Shown: positions 33,658 through 41,833 of the stretch, one piece after another
How positions within the stretch are numbered: position 1 is the stretch's first letter
How the letters are laid out: the number at the start of each line of letters is the position of its first letter
DNA from: Desulfitibacter sp. BRH_c19
GTDB taxonomy: Bacteria; Bacillota; DSM-16504; Desulfitibacterales; Desulfitibacteraceae
Assembly (NCBI GenBank): GCA_001515945.1
Contig: LOER01000034.1
Coordinates: 124,001 to 188,000, forward strand
Reading direction: 5' to 3'
Length of the DNA: 64,000 nt
The notes under the pieces: model-generated
The model's input: only the letters and a program-made list of their open reading frames with translations
What the model was told of the DNA's origin: nothing
Database searches by the model: none
Program-made: the position numbers and the translations under genes

Positions 33658-33671
33658 TGCACACGTTTGCA
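33658..33671. promoter_or_regulatory. Candidate LacI autoregulatory operator
   Basis: TGCACACGTTTGCA, whose reverse complement TGCAAACGTGTGCA matches the other sites. It lies 102 bases upstream of lacI and directly before the stop of the amidohydrolase gene (33674). Confidence 0.5.
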
Positions 33672-33673
33672 AA

Positions 33674-34999
33674 TTATTGATGCTTATTCCACATTTTTTT
33701 TGCTGCCTTTTGGCATTTATCTATAGCTTGCTTCTCATTAATTGAAAGTATTTCTCTATTTTGCATAATCCATTTGCCATTAATCATTACATCTTTTACA
33801 TCTATCGATGACTTAAATAATACAAGCTGGTCATATATGTTTTCACTATTTAATGGAGTAGGTAAAGATGCATCTATTGTTATTAGGTCAGCTAAGTAGC
33901 CTTGCTTAATTTCTCCCAATTTTTTAAAGCCTAATACATTTGCACCCATTGAAGTTGCCATCTTATATACTAAACTTGAAGGCATCACCTGAGGATCTTG
34001 CCTATAAGCTTTATGAATCAAAAATGCTCCTCTCATCACTTCAAAAAAATCATTTATATAACCATCTGTTCCTAATCCTACTAGTATTCCCTTTTCAAGC
34101 ATATCAGGAATGGGTGCAACACCACCCCCAACTTCACAGTTACTCAATGGCATGTGTACCGCTTTTGTACCTGCTTTAGCTAGAATTTCGACCTCAACAT
34201 TATTTAACTGTACACATTGAGAAGCAACTACATCTTCATCCAAATAATCTAACTCACTATAAATATCTACTGGCCTTTTCCCGTATTTATCCATAGAGTA
34301 TTCAGGTTCATATACACTTTCTGACAAGTGCATATGAATTTTACTTCCAACCTTTTGGGATAACTGCTTTGCCCTTTTAATAAAGTCTTTAGAACATGTA
34401 AAAGTTGTATGTATGCACATCATTCCTGCAACAAGCTTATAATTCTTTTTTGCCCACTCAATAAAGTCAACATTCTCCTGGAGACCGAGCTCAGCATTGC
34501 TCTCATCAACTCTCTCGCAAGCCTCAAATGATAGAATTCCACGCATACCAGCCTCTTCTACCACTTGAGCTGAAACCTTTAAAGCCCCTGGTATTGAGTT
34601 TGGTCCTTCTAAACAGTCATAAAATGTGGTTATGCCAGACTTGATCATCTCTACACATGCCATTTCTGTTGATGCTTTTACCATTTCATGGTCTAATTGA
34701 TCTTCTACATATGGCCACCAAAAATCTTCTAAAAAACTAGTGAATTCTGTTGGTGCTGCATCCACAGTTATACCATGAGACAAAATTCCATACATATGCA
34801 TGTGTCCATTTATAAAACCAGGCGCAATTATTTTATCGGTAGCATCTATAATAGCTGCTTTCGGATACTCTCTTTTTAAATCCTCATGGGAACCTACCCT
34901 GCTTATTAAATTCGCTTCTATGCAAACTCCCCAATTTTCCATTATGCCTTCCTCAGAGTTTATTAAAATATATCTTCCAAGAATAATAGTTTGTGACAC
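33674..34999 (-). CDS. SsnA-like metal-dependent amidohydrolase
   Basis: 441-residue amidohydrolase of the SsnA/guanine-deaminase-like group. Metal site GFINGHMHMYGILSHG near 57-72 (HxH), HIHMHLSESVYEPEY... region near 220-235, MPLSNCEVGGGVAPIP, and LVGLGTDGYINDFFEVM with the catalytic Asp near 308-324; C-terminal KQGYLADLITIDA. GTG at 34999 after AAGGGGGTG. SsnA occurs in the anaerobic purine/uric acid gene set with YgeW, YgeY, HyuA, all of which lie immediately upstream here. It would hydrolyse a C-N bond in a purine-derived ring or its opened product. Confidence 0.82.
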   Translation of the reverse strand: MSQTIILGRYILINSEEGIMENWGVCIEANLISRVGSHEDLKREYPKAAIIDATDKIIAPGFINGHMHMYGILSHGITVDAAPTEFTSFLEDFWWPYVEDQLDHEMVKASTEMACVEMIKSGITTFYDCLEGPNSIPGALKVSAQVVEEAGMRGILSFEACERVDESNAELGLQENVDFIEWAKKNYKLVAGMMCIHTTFTCSKDFIKRAKQLSQKVGSKIHMHLSESVYEPEYSMDKYGKRPVDIYSELDYLDEDVVASQCVQLNNVEVEILAKAGTKAVHMPLSNCEVGGGVAPIPDMLEKGILVGLGTDGYINDFFEVMRGAFLIHKAYRQDPQVMPSSLVYKMATSMGANVLGFKKLGEIKQGYLADLITIDASLPTPLNSENIYDQLVLFKSSIDVKDVMINGKWIMQNREILSINEKQAIDKCQKAAKKMWNKHQ

Positions 35000-35027
35000 A
35001 AAGTCACCCCCTTCGAATTAATAACTA

Positions 35028-35081
35028 ACAGGAAACAAAGCAAGATGTTTTATACTATGGTTATCTTACCTTGTTTCCTGT
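35028..35081 (-). terminator. Imperfect 19-bp hairpin after PreA-like gene
   Basis: Arms 35028-35046 (ACAGGAAACAAAGCAAGAT) and 35063-35081 pair with two mismatches around a 16-base loop, between the PreA-like stop (35112) and the SsnA-like start (34999). No U-run; probably an mRNA processing or partial-termination structure. Confidence 0.5.
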
Positions 35082-35111
35082 GAAATATAAAGAAAATGTA
35101 TTTAATTATAA

Positions 35112-36218
35112 TTAAACAGATACCTTCCCTTTCAGAGCCCCAGTAGGGCAGGTAGATATGCACAAACCACAATAGCGACATAAGTCTTCATCCAACTTCA
35201 TTTGTGGAAATTCTAGTTTTCGAGCTAGGTAGCAGCAGACAATTTCACACTTTTTACATTTTGTACAAAGGCTTTCATCAAATTTAAAATCAAGGGTCCC
35301 TATTATTTCTTTTTTAGGAAAATTTGGTAACGCTGCCCCTTTAACCGCTTCAATGGATGAGTAGCCCAACTCAGCTAATAACTTAGATAAATTCTTGTTG
35401 AGCTTTTCAAAGACCCCAATACCTTTTAGCATAGCAATCGAGCAAACACCAACAGCTCCGGCTCCCGCCATCAGCATTTCTACGGCTTCTTCTGCTTTAG
35501 TAACCCCACCAATACCTATCAGTTCTTTACAATCCTTCCTTGCTATTTCAGAAACTATTCTAATAGCAATTGGACGAATAGCTGAACCAGACATCCATCC
35601 ATAACCATCTTCACTATTCATCTCTGGCCGAGCATTATAGATGTCAATTTTTAATGTAGGTCCAATTGAGTCTATTGCAGAAATTGCCTGAGCACCAGCC
35701 TCTAAACATTTGACTGCTGTACTAGCTGGATCAGGCCAGTTTGGGCTCATCTTACATATGATGGGAATGTTTGCATTCCTACAGGCAATATCTACCATGG
35801 GAATCATTGTATCTTCTGAATAAGATACTAATTCAATCATATCTGCACCAGCATCTGCAACGGCTTTTACCAAGTTTTTAGCTTCCTCTGGCGTATGGCC
35901 AATGCTCCCTATTACCACAACACCTTCTTTTTTAGCTTTAGGTATTTCCTTTTCAATCCAAATGTCTGCATCAAAATCAGACCATTTTTCACAATTTATT
36001 AAAGTGTCTCTTCCGAATGACCCTATGTGAGGCACAGGATTAATAGCAGCGTTATCTCTTAATGTCTTTGTAACACAAGCCCCTGCCCCAGCCCTATATG
36101 CCCTAATCATTCCTTCAGCATCAAACGAAAGAGGTCCCGAAGCTAACACAAATGGGCTTTTGAGTTTTACACCAGCTATCTGCGTACTAAGATCTATTTG
36201 TTTTTGAATTTCACTCAT
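35112..36218 (-). CDS. PreA-like FMN/Fe-S dihydropyrimidine dehydrogenase family protein
   Basis: 368-residue fusion of a dihydroorotate-dehydrogenase-type FMN barrel (about 8-300: ASGPLSFDAEGMIRAYRAGAG, PIICKMSPNWPDP, IGIGGVTKAEEAVEMLMAGAGAVGVCS) with a C-terminal two-[4Fe-4S] ferredoxin domain (CTKCKKCEIVCCYLAR and CRYCGLCISTCPTGALKG). This is the PreA architecture that reduces uracil/thymine with PreT. No PreT (flavin/NAD subunit) is adjacent, so ferredoxin or another flavoprotein may supply electrons. ATG at 36218 after GGGAGG. Positioned between ygeW and ssnA homologues, it may reduce or oxidise a ring C=C/C=N bond in the same pathway. Confidence 0.85.
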   Translation of the reverse strand: MSEIQKQIDLSTQIAGVKLKSPFVLASGPLSFDAEGMIRAYRAGAGACVTKTLRDNAAINPVPHIGSFGRDTLINCEKWSDFDADIWIEKEIPKAKKEGVVVIGSIGHTPEEAKNLVKAVADAGADMIELVSYSEDTMIPMVDIACRNANIPIICKMSPNWPDPASTAVKCLEAGAQAISAIDSIGPTLKIDIYNARPEMNSEDGYGWMSGSAIRPIAIRIVSEIARKDCKELIGIGGVTKAEEAVEMLMAGAGAVGVCSIAMLKGIGVFEKLNKNLSKLLAELGYSSIEAVKGAALPNFPKKEIIGTLDFKFDESLCTKCKKCEIVCCYLARKLEFPQMKLDEDLCRYCGLCISTCPTGALKGKVSV

Positions 36219-36269
36219 TTTTATCCATTCCTTCCTCCCAATGGATTACTGAAAAAGTTTTTAAAACTT

Positions 36270-37256
36270 CTATCTCATAGTTAATGCCATTAAGGCTTTT
36301 TGTACATGTAATCTATTTTCTGCCTCATCATATATTACCGAATGTGGCCCATCAATTACTTCGTCAGTAACTTCAATTCCTCTATCTGCTGGCATACAAT
36401 GCATATAAATAGAATCATGCTTTGCTACATCAAATTTTCTTTGGTCACAGACCCAACCTTTGTCCTTATATTTGTCAATGATAGCCAAGCCTTCTTGTTC
36501 ATCTTCTGTATGCATTATTGGTCCCCAGCTTTTAGCATAAATAATATCTGCATCTTTACATGCTTCTTCCATACTGTGAACCACTTCGAATTTCGCTCCT
36601 GCATTCTTTGCATTTTCTTCAGCTTGCTTCATTACTTCAGGAAGTAAACCAAATTCAGGAGGATGTGCTAGAGTTACATCCATTCCAAATCTTGGCATCA
36701 AGGTAACTAGAGATTGAGCCATTGACAAAGGTCTAATATATCCAGGGCCGTATGTCCATGAAATTACAAACTTGCGTCCTTTTAAATTCTTGCCATACTT
36801 TTCTCTAATTGTAAATAAATCAGCTAAGGCTTGAGTAGGGTGGTAAATATCACATTGCATATTGTAAACAGGAATTTTTGCATGCTTTGCCATCTCTTTC
36901 ATATACTCATGTCCACCTACAAGGGTATTTCTTATGCCCATTGCATGACCATAGCGGCCCAAAACATTTACAGTATCCTTTGGCCCTTCACCATGATCAA
37001 TTTGGGTAGCTTTTGGAGTTAAGTAGTTGGCATGTCCTCCTAGTTGTGTAATTCCACACTCAAAGGCATTTCTAGTTCTTGTGGACTCTTCAAAAAATAG
37101 CATGAATAATGTTTTGTTTTTGCAAATCTCATGAGGTATTTCTAGTCCTGACTGTCTTTTTAGTTCAGCTGCTAGGTCCATAACTGTTTCTAGTTCTTCG
37201 TTTGTCCAATCCTGCTCATTGATAAAGTGCTTTAATTTTAATTGTGTTGATGCCAT
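36270..37256 (-). CDS. YgeW-like carbamoyltransferase
   Basis: 328-residue transcarbamylase. Carbamoyl-phosphate loop FEESTRTRNAFE near 55-66, GRYGHAMGIRN near 100-110, MQCDIYHPTQALADL near 133-147, and MHCMPADRGIEV near 292-303 (HCMP for the usual HCLP). YgeW-type enzymes carry ureido chemistry in purine catabolism, releasing carbamoyl phosphate for ATP through carbamate kinase. It is shorter than E. coli YgeW. ATG at 37256 follows TAGGAGG; 13 bases after ygeY. Ornithine carbamoyltransferase is the alternative, but the YgeY neighbour favours YgeW. Confidence 0.85.
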   Translation of the reverse strand: MASTQLKLKHFINEQDWTNEELETVMDLAAELKRQSGLEIPHEICKNKTLFMLFFEESTRTRNAFECGITQLGGHANYLTPKATQIDHGEGPKDTVNVLGRYGHAMGIRNTLVGGHEYMKEMAKHAKIPVYNMQCDIYHPTQALADLFTIREKYGKNLKGRKFVISWTYGPGYIRPLSMAQSLVTLMPRFGMDVTLAHPPEFGLLPEVMKQAEENAKNAGAKFEVVHSMEEACKDADIIYAKSWGPIMHTEDEQEGLAIIDKYKDKGWVCDQRKFDVAKHDSIYMHCMPADRGIEVTDEVIDGPHSVIYDEAENRLHVQKALMALTMR

Positions 37257-37269
37257 AATAAGTAACCTC

Positions 37270-38478
37270 CTAGTTTTTTGTAATCATTTTTGGTAGTAAT
37301 GTATAAAAAGCTGATGCTTTCTTTAAATCAGATACTGATATCCGCTCGCCTTCACAGTGGCATAAAACTCCTTCGCCTGGCCCAAAGCCTAGGGTAGGGA
37401 TACCTGCTCTTCCCATTGTATAGGTTCCATCTGTGCTAAAGCCCCACTTATCAATTACTGCTTTTTCGTTAAAAAGTGCTTCGAAAGCCTGTGCTCCAGA
37501 CTGAATTAAAGAATGCTCCTCTTCTAATACCCAGGCCGGGAAAAACTCTTCGGCCTCTTTAACATAGCCTGTATAGCTTGGGCTATCAAAATACATTAAT
37601 TCAACCTTGCCTTCATATGGATTAGCAATTTCTTCTAGTTGCTGTAAGGCCAAATCATTGGTTTCACCTGCTGTCAATCTTCTATCTATAAACACTACTG
37701 TTTCTCCTGGAATGGTGTTTATTGAATTACTTTTAACTTCTACTTTGGTTGCTGCTATGGTGCCTTTTCCTAAAAAGGAATCTTCCATAAGCTGTTCATT
37801 AAGGTCTTCTATTTTTGACACAATTCTAGCGGCCTTATATAGTGAGTTATCAGATAGGTGAGGAGCACTTGCATGTCCTGCTCTTCCAGGAACAGTAATT
37901 TGATAGAGCGCTCTACCCCTATGTCCTCGACATATTCTTAGCTCACTTGCTTCTCCTATAACTACATAGTCTGGTTTTATTCCTTCTGTTTCAATTAAAT
38001 GAGCTACAGCCAAGCCTTCACATTCTTCTTCACCAGTTATTCCTACTACGTATAAGGTGAAGTCTTCTTTGTCTAGGCCGAGGTCCTTAATTGCTCTTCC
38101 TGCGTAAACCATTGCAGCTAGAGGACCTTTATCATCACAAGCTCCTCTGCCGTAAATATACCCATCTTCATGTTTTCCTTTTATTGGATCAAACCCCCAT
38201 ACAGCTGGATCTCCAGGTCCTACTGTATCCATATGTGCATCATAGAGGATTACAGTTTTTCCACTTCCTACTCTACCTACTACATTACCTATTTGATCTA
38301 CTGAAACTTCATCAAAGCCTATTCTTCTCATTTCTTCTGCTAAGAGCCTTGCTGCCTGCGCTTCGTTTCCTGTTACACTTTCTGCTGCTATGAAATTTCT
38401 TAAAAAGTCTACCAATTCTTCCGAGTAGTTTTCCACCTGTTCGTTAACCTTTTGAGCCAAATCTTTATAATCTGTCAT
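37270..38478 (-). CDS. YgeY-like M20 metallohydrolase
   Basis: 402-residue di-zinc hydrolase of the M20 (DapE/ArgE) family. Metal ligands in LYDAHMDTVGPGD near 78-90, YGRGACDDKGPLAAM near 109-123, GITGEEECEGLAV near 144-156 (catalytic Glu), IGEASELRICRGHRGR, and the C-terminal CHCEGERIS. The dimerisation lid lies at about 185-300. Its neighbours YgeW and HyuA place it with the YgeY subgroup, which acts in anaerobic purine-derived ureido-compound breakdown. ATG at 38478 follows GAGAGGAGAG. A second, more distant M20 enzyme is at 41834-42994. Confidence 0.87.
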   Translation of the reverse strand: MTDYKDLAQKVNEQVENYSEELVDFLRNFIAAESVTGNEAQAARLLAEEMRRIGFDEVSVDQIGNVVGRVGSGKTVILYDAHMDTVGPGDPAVWGFDPIKGKHEDGYIYGRGACDDKGPLAAMVYAGRAIKDLGLDKEDFTLYVVGITGEEECEGLAVAHLIETEGIKPDYVVIGEASELRICRGHRGRALYQITVPGRAGHASAPHLSDNSLYKAARIVSKIEDLNEQLMEDSFLGKGTIAATKVEVKSNSINTIPGETVVFIDRRLTAGETNDLALQQLEEIANPYEGKVELMYFDSPSYTGYVKEAEEFFPAWVLEEEHSLIQSGAQAFEALFNEKAVIDKWGFSTDGTYTMGRAGIPTLGFGPGEGVLCHCEGERISVSDLKKASAFYTLLPKMITKN

Positions 38479-38560
38479 ATGTCACTCTCCTCTCTAGAAT
38501 AAGTTCTTAACCTCCTATAATTGATAGCCAAAAATAGACATGATCATTTTCTAGGAGTTT

Positions 38561-38593
38561 ATCTTTAAAATAGGTAATTTTTATTTTAAAGAT
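38561..38593 (-). terminator. AT-rich 12-bp hairpin after XRE-cupin gene
   Basis: Arms ATCTTTAAAATA (38561-38572) and TATTTTAAAGAT (38582-38593) are exact complements; it follows the regulator stop at 38619 and precedes the ygeY RBS. Weak stem; a role as terminator is uncertain. Confidence 0.35.
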
Positions 38594-38618
38594 TAACCCT
38601 CCTCACAAATACAATAAT

Positions 38619-39161
38619 CTACGGTAGTAATGAGACGTTTGCTATAGCTGATACATAGACCAAGTCTAATTCCCCGACATTCCAAATCTTATGCGGTAGA
38701 TGGTCATGACAATAAACACTATCCCCCTCTTCTAATGTATAATCTGAATCCCCAAGGGTGATTTGCATTTTTCCTTCCATTACCAATATTATTTCTTCCC
38801 CTAAATGAACTAAAGGTTCATCACAATCAGAAGACCCAGGTTTTAAACGTCCTATTACCATCTGAATATTTCTATTTAACTCTGGACATAACATTTCAAG
38901 GCTTAAGTCAGAATCTTGAACATTTAGCACTCTTCTTGTATTTTTTCTTACTACTGGGTCATGAGATTGGTTATCCATGAGAAAATAGAATATTGGAACA
39001 TTAAGCGCCTCAGCTATCTTTCTTAGAGATGATATTGAAGGCTCTGCTATGTCGCGTTCTACCTGGCTGATAAAACCTCGTGTAAGGTTTGTCTTTTCCT
39101 CTAAGTCTTTCAAGCTCATGTTAAGTTCTTGTCTTTTTTCTCTAATCTTTTTTCCTATCAC
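38619..39161 (-). CDS. XRE-family regulator with C-terminal cupin domain
   Basis: 180-residue regulator: helix-turn-helix near 4-60 (GKKIREKRQELNMSLKDLEE, RGFISQVERDIAEPSISSLR) fused to a cupin near 105-178 (LKPGSSDCDEPLVHLGEEII, EEGDSVYCHDHLPHKIWN). The HTH_3-cupin architecture (PuuR-like) senses small metabolites. GTG at 39161 after AAAAAGGTG. It lies between hyuA and ygeY-ygeW and is the probable local regulator of the purine/ureide genes. Confidence 0.9.
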   Translation of the reverse strand: MIGKKIREKRQELNMSLKDLEEKTNLTRGFISQVERDIAEPSISSLRKIAEALNVPIFYFLMDNQSHDPVVRKNTRRVLNVQDSDLSLEMLCPELNRNIQMVIGRLKPGSSDCDEPLVHLGEEIILVMEGKMQITLGDSDYTLEEGDSVYCHDHLPHKIWNVGELDLVYVSAIANVSLLP

Positions 39162-39364
39162 TTTATCACCTTTTTTAAATTATTTATTGCTTCTTGTGCA
39201 TTCTGAAATACTAATACTAAATTTTTTGCCTAAAAATACATGAGTACTAAATCTTTATTGTAATTTATTCTATAGAATTCTAAAAATTCCTTCTATATTT
39301 TCAAAATATATTTAGTGTTAGGCTATTTTTTTAAGAAAAATTTAGTCTCACTATACTTATAAAT

Positions 39365-39399
39365 GTTATAAAAAAATAAAAAAGCATCCATTGGATGCT
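39365..39399 (-). terminator. Intrinsic terminator after hydantoinase gene
   Basis: Arms AGCATCCA (39383-39390) and TGGATGCT (39392-39399), followed on the minus strand by a long U-rich tract (TTTTTTATTTTTTT) at 39365-39382. Lies just after the stop at 39418. Confidence 0.8.
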
Positions 39400-39417
39400 A
39401 ATTCACTAAAAATTACC

Positions 39418-40776
39418 CTATTTTGTTCCAGGTACAAATTTACCGTAGCCCTTCTTGCCGAGAAATTTCTCATTGTCATATATTATTTCTCCTCTAAGTA
39501 TTGTTGTTTCAGGATATCCTTGGAGGATGATACCCTCAAAAGGTGTATACTCTGCCTTAGAGTGTAAATCTTTTGCTCTTAATGCTCTCCTTTTATTCGG
39601 ATTGAATATGACTATATCCGCATCACTACCTTCTTCTATCACACCTTTACGTGGATATAATCCAAATATTTTTGCAGGATTGGTAGACAAAAGTTTGCTC
39701 AGTTTATTAATATCCATTTCCCCAGAAGCAACCAAATTGTACATAAGAGGTAATAGAGTTTCTACACCTGGTATTCCTGGCAGTACTTCGAAAAACTTAA
39801 GGCTTCTCACTTTCTGACTTTTAGTAAATGCACAATGATCGGTTGCTATAACAGAAAAGACATCCTCCTTTATTGCCCTACATAGTTCAAGTCTCTGTCT
39901 TTCTTCTCTTAAAGGCGGACACATAATAAACATTTGAGGATTGTCACTATTTAAATACTTCTCAGAATTTAGAAATAAATAATGTGGACAGGTTTCAGCT
40001 AAAATTTTAAGACCTTTCCTTTGTGCCTCTCGAATTTCTTCTGCAGCTTCAGATGATGATATATGCACAAAGTATACTGGCGTATCAACCCTCGATGAAA
40101 TATCTATAATTTTTCTAACCGCTTCAACTTCGGCTTCTACTGGTCTACTTATGGCATGAAAAGTTGAATCAGTCCTACTAGTTTCTAGTAATTCCCTCTT
40201 TTTATCAACTATTATCCCTTCCTCTTCTGCATGAAATGATACCAGAATATTATTCCTCTTACTCCATTCTAAAAGATCATTTATTTCATTATATGAGAGC
40301 ATCATATCCTCATAAGCTGTAAAAACTTTTAAACTATTAATTCCTGAGTTAATTACTTCCTCAAGTTCTTTTAAAAATAATTCATTCCACTGTCTTATGA
40401 CATAATGTAAAGCATAGTCAATACATATATCTTTTGCTTCTATCATGCGATTGTCTACTGCTTTTTGAGGAGGTTGATTATCTAATGGCTCAACATAATC
40501 TACCACAGTTGTAACACCTCCACACGCTGCTGAAAGACTCCCACTATAAAAGTCATCTATTGTTCGATCATTTATCCCACAAGGCATATTAAAGTGAACA
40601 TGTGAATCAATTACACCTGGTAGAATTATTTTATTTGTGCAATCAATAATATGTGTATCTAAATCAGCTTGCAAATTGCTTTTAATACTTTGTATTACTC
40701 CTTTAGAAATAAGCATATCTTTTAAAACAGTTCTTTCCTCAAGTACAACCAACCCACCCTTTAATAATAATTTCAT
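39418..40776 (-). CDS. Dihydropyrimidinase/hydantoinase (HyuA-like)
   Basis: 452-residue cyclic amidohydrolase. Metal ligands GVIDSHVHFNMP near 55-66, the bridging lysine in NSLKVFTAYEDM near 147-158, SFHAEEEGI near 178-186, PVYFVHISSSEAA near 232-244, and IATDHCAFTKS near 310-320. HyuA-type enzymes open cyclic ureides (dihydropyrimidines, hydantoins, allantoin) and belong to the YgeW/YgeY/SsnA set. ATG at 40776 follows GAGGAG. Transcribed before the XRE regulator, with its own terminator, so a separate unit. Confidence 0.88.
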   Translation of the reverse strand: MKLLLKGGLVVLEERTVLKDMLISKGVIQSIKSNLQADLDTHIIDCTNKIILPGVIDSHVHFNMPCGINDRTIDDFYSGSLSAACGGVTTVVDYVEPLDNQPPQKAVDNRMIEAKDICIDYALHYVIRQWNELFLKELEEVINSGINSLKVFTAYEDMMLSYNEINDLLEWSKRNNILVSFHAEEEGIIVDKKRELLETSRTDSTFHAISRPVEAEVEAVRKIIDISSRVDTPVYFVHISSSEAAEEIREAQRKGLKILAETCPHYLFLNSEKYLNSDNPQMFIMCPPLREERQRLELCRAIKEDVFSVIATDHCAFTKSQKVRSLKFFEVLPGIPGVETLLPLMYNLVASGEMDINKLSKLLSTNPAKIFGLYPRKGVIEEGSDADIVIFNPNKRRALRAKDLHSKAEYTPFEGIILQGYPETTILRGEIIYDNEKFLGKKGYGKFVPGTK

Positions 40777-40967
40777 TCGTCTTCTCCTCTGAACCGTAGT
40801 GATTATATTTTCTACAGTATGTGATATATTCCTTCAAAATTCGATTACAATTTCCAACTAAACAAAAATCCTATTTATGACTTTTAAACATATGGACTTC
40901 CCCGCACCATTTCTCTCAAACTATGAATGTAACTTTCTTGCTTATTAAATAATTGCGCAAATAGATA

Positions 40968-41001
40968 TAAAAAAAGTCCTCCAAAATCAATTAGAAGGAC
41001 T
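40968..41001 (-). terminator. Intrinsic terminator of HAD gene
   Basis: Stem of eight pairs (one G-T) between 40975-40982 and 40994-41001, with a seven-U run at 40968-40974 on the minus strand. The stem overlaps the HAD stop codon. Confidence 0.75.
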
Positions 41002-41662
41002 AGGAAATTATCTTCCATTTCCGTTCTTTCGCAACTTCCAAAAGAATTTTATCTGGTCTGACAGCAACTGGTTCTCCCGCTAACTCCATAATAGCTAGGT
41101 CTGAGAAGCTATCAGCATATGCACGACTATTTTTCCAGTCTACCTCATAGTCTCTATATTTTTTAACTACAGTTATTGCTTTTTCTTCTCCCTGTATGTA
41201 CTGAAAATTTTTATAAAAAAATGGCGTATTTCCCCTCATAGTCAGTTCTGTACCAATAACATCATTAAAATTATACTCTTCGGCCACCCTATCTAGTATA
41301 GGCTTTAATGCTCCCGACAGCAAGACAAGGTGAAAGCCCTCTTCTTGGCATTTTTTGATTTCCTTGACCATCTTACTATCTATACGTTTCTTCATATTGG
41401 CATATGCTTCATTAAAAAATGCATCTACCTGCTTCATGTCCATACCATTAAAAAGGCTAGCCAATGCAAAAACTGCCTTTCTTCTCATTTTTTCTGATGA
41501 AACAAGCTTTGCTTTATATAAGAGGTAAACAGGCATAAATGAAAGCATACCATTAATATATTTGAGGTGGGATTTCTTTTGCTCTTTCCACTGCGAATAT
41601 AAATATGGAAAGGTTTCAAATGGAAATAATGTACCATCAAAATCAAATATTGCTAATTTCAT
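41000..41662 (-). CDS. HAD-family phosphatase (HAD-IB, SerB-like)
   Basis: 220 residues from ATG 41662 (AAAGGAG upstream). Catalytic DxD in LAIFDFDGTLFPFET near 3-17, motif II in LVLLSGALKP near 120-129, motif III/IV in YADSFSDLAIMELAG near 182-196. The helical cap at about 25-90 and overall length match HAD-IB phosphatases such as phosphoserine phosphatase-like or lysophospholipid phosphatases. Cytosolic. No link to neighbours is evident; it stands alone with its own terminator. Confidence 0.85.
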   Translation of the reverse strand: MKLAIFDFDGTLFPFETFPYLYSQWKEQKKSHLKYINGMLSFMPVYLLYKAKLVSSEKMRRKAVFALASLFNGMDMKQVDAFFNEAYANMKKRIDSKMVKEIKKCQEEGFHLVLLSGALKPILDRVAEEYNFNDVIGTELTMRGNTPFFYKNFQYIQGEEKAITVVKKYRDYEVDWKNSRAYADSFSDLAIMELAGEPVAVRPDKILLEVAKERKWKIIS

Positions 41663-41671
41663 AGCTTCTCC

Positions 41672-41770
41672 TTTATCCAAAATATTCTATATGGATTAAG
41701 ACCCCTCTTAAGGAAATGGGACACACCTGTGAGTAGAACCAGAAATGTCCCCAATCTGTAAGTGGGCTCT
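41672..41770. repeat. Dispersed repeat, long copy
   Basis: Begins TTTATCCAAAATA, then CTATATGGATTAAGACCC, and ends with CTGTAAGTGGGCT; the same ends occur close together at 14368-14419. Intergenic, immediately followed by a hairpin element also found at 45705-45736. Confidence 0.6.
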
Positions 41771-41826
41771 AACTCAGGTGGAGTAAAGTCTCCATCTGAT
41801 TCCCCGATGTTCAGCTTTGGCTGAAC
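41771..41826. repeat. Palindromic intergenic element, copy 1
   Basis: AACTCAGGTGGAGT followed after four bases by CTCCATCTGA, then a second hairpin GTTCAGC-TTTG-GCTGAAC. The first hairpin recurs in inverted orientation at 45705-45736, and the TTCAGCT...GACGAGTTTCACT part has a counterpart at 45552-45583. A small non-coding repeat family. Confidence 0.55.
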
Positions 41827-41833
41827 GAGTTCA

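Noticed and set aside
33674-40776. YgeW homologue as biosynthetic ornithine carbamoyltransferase
   Set aside because: No arginine genes nearby and immediate linkage with YgeY-, SsnA- and HyuA-like genes favour the catabolic YgeW assignment.
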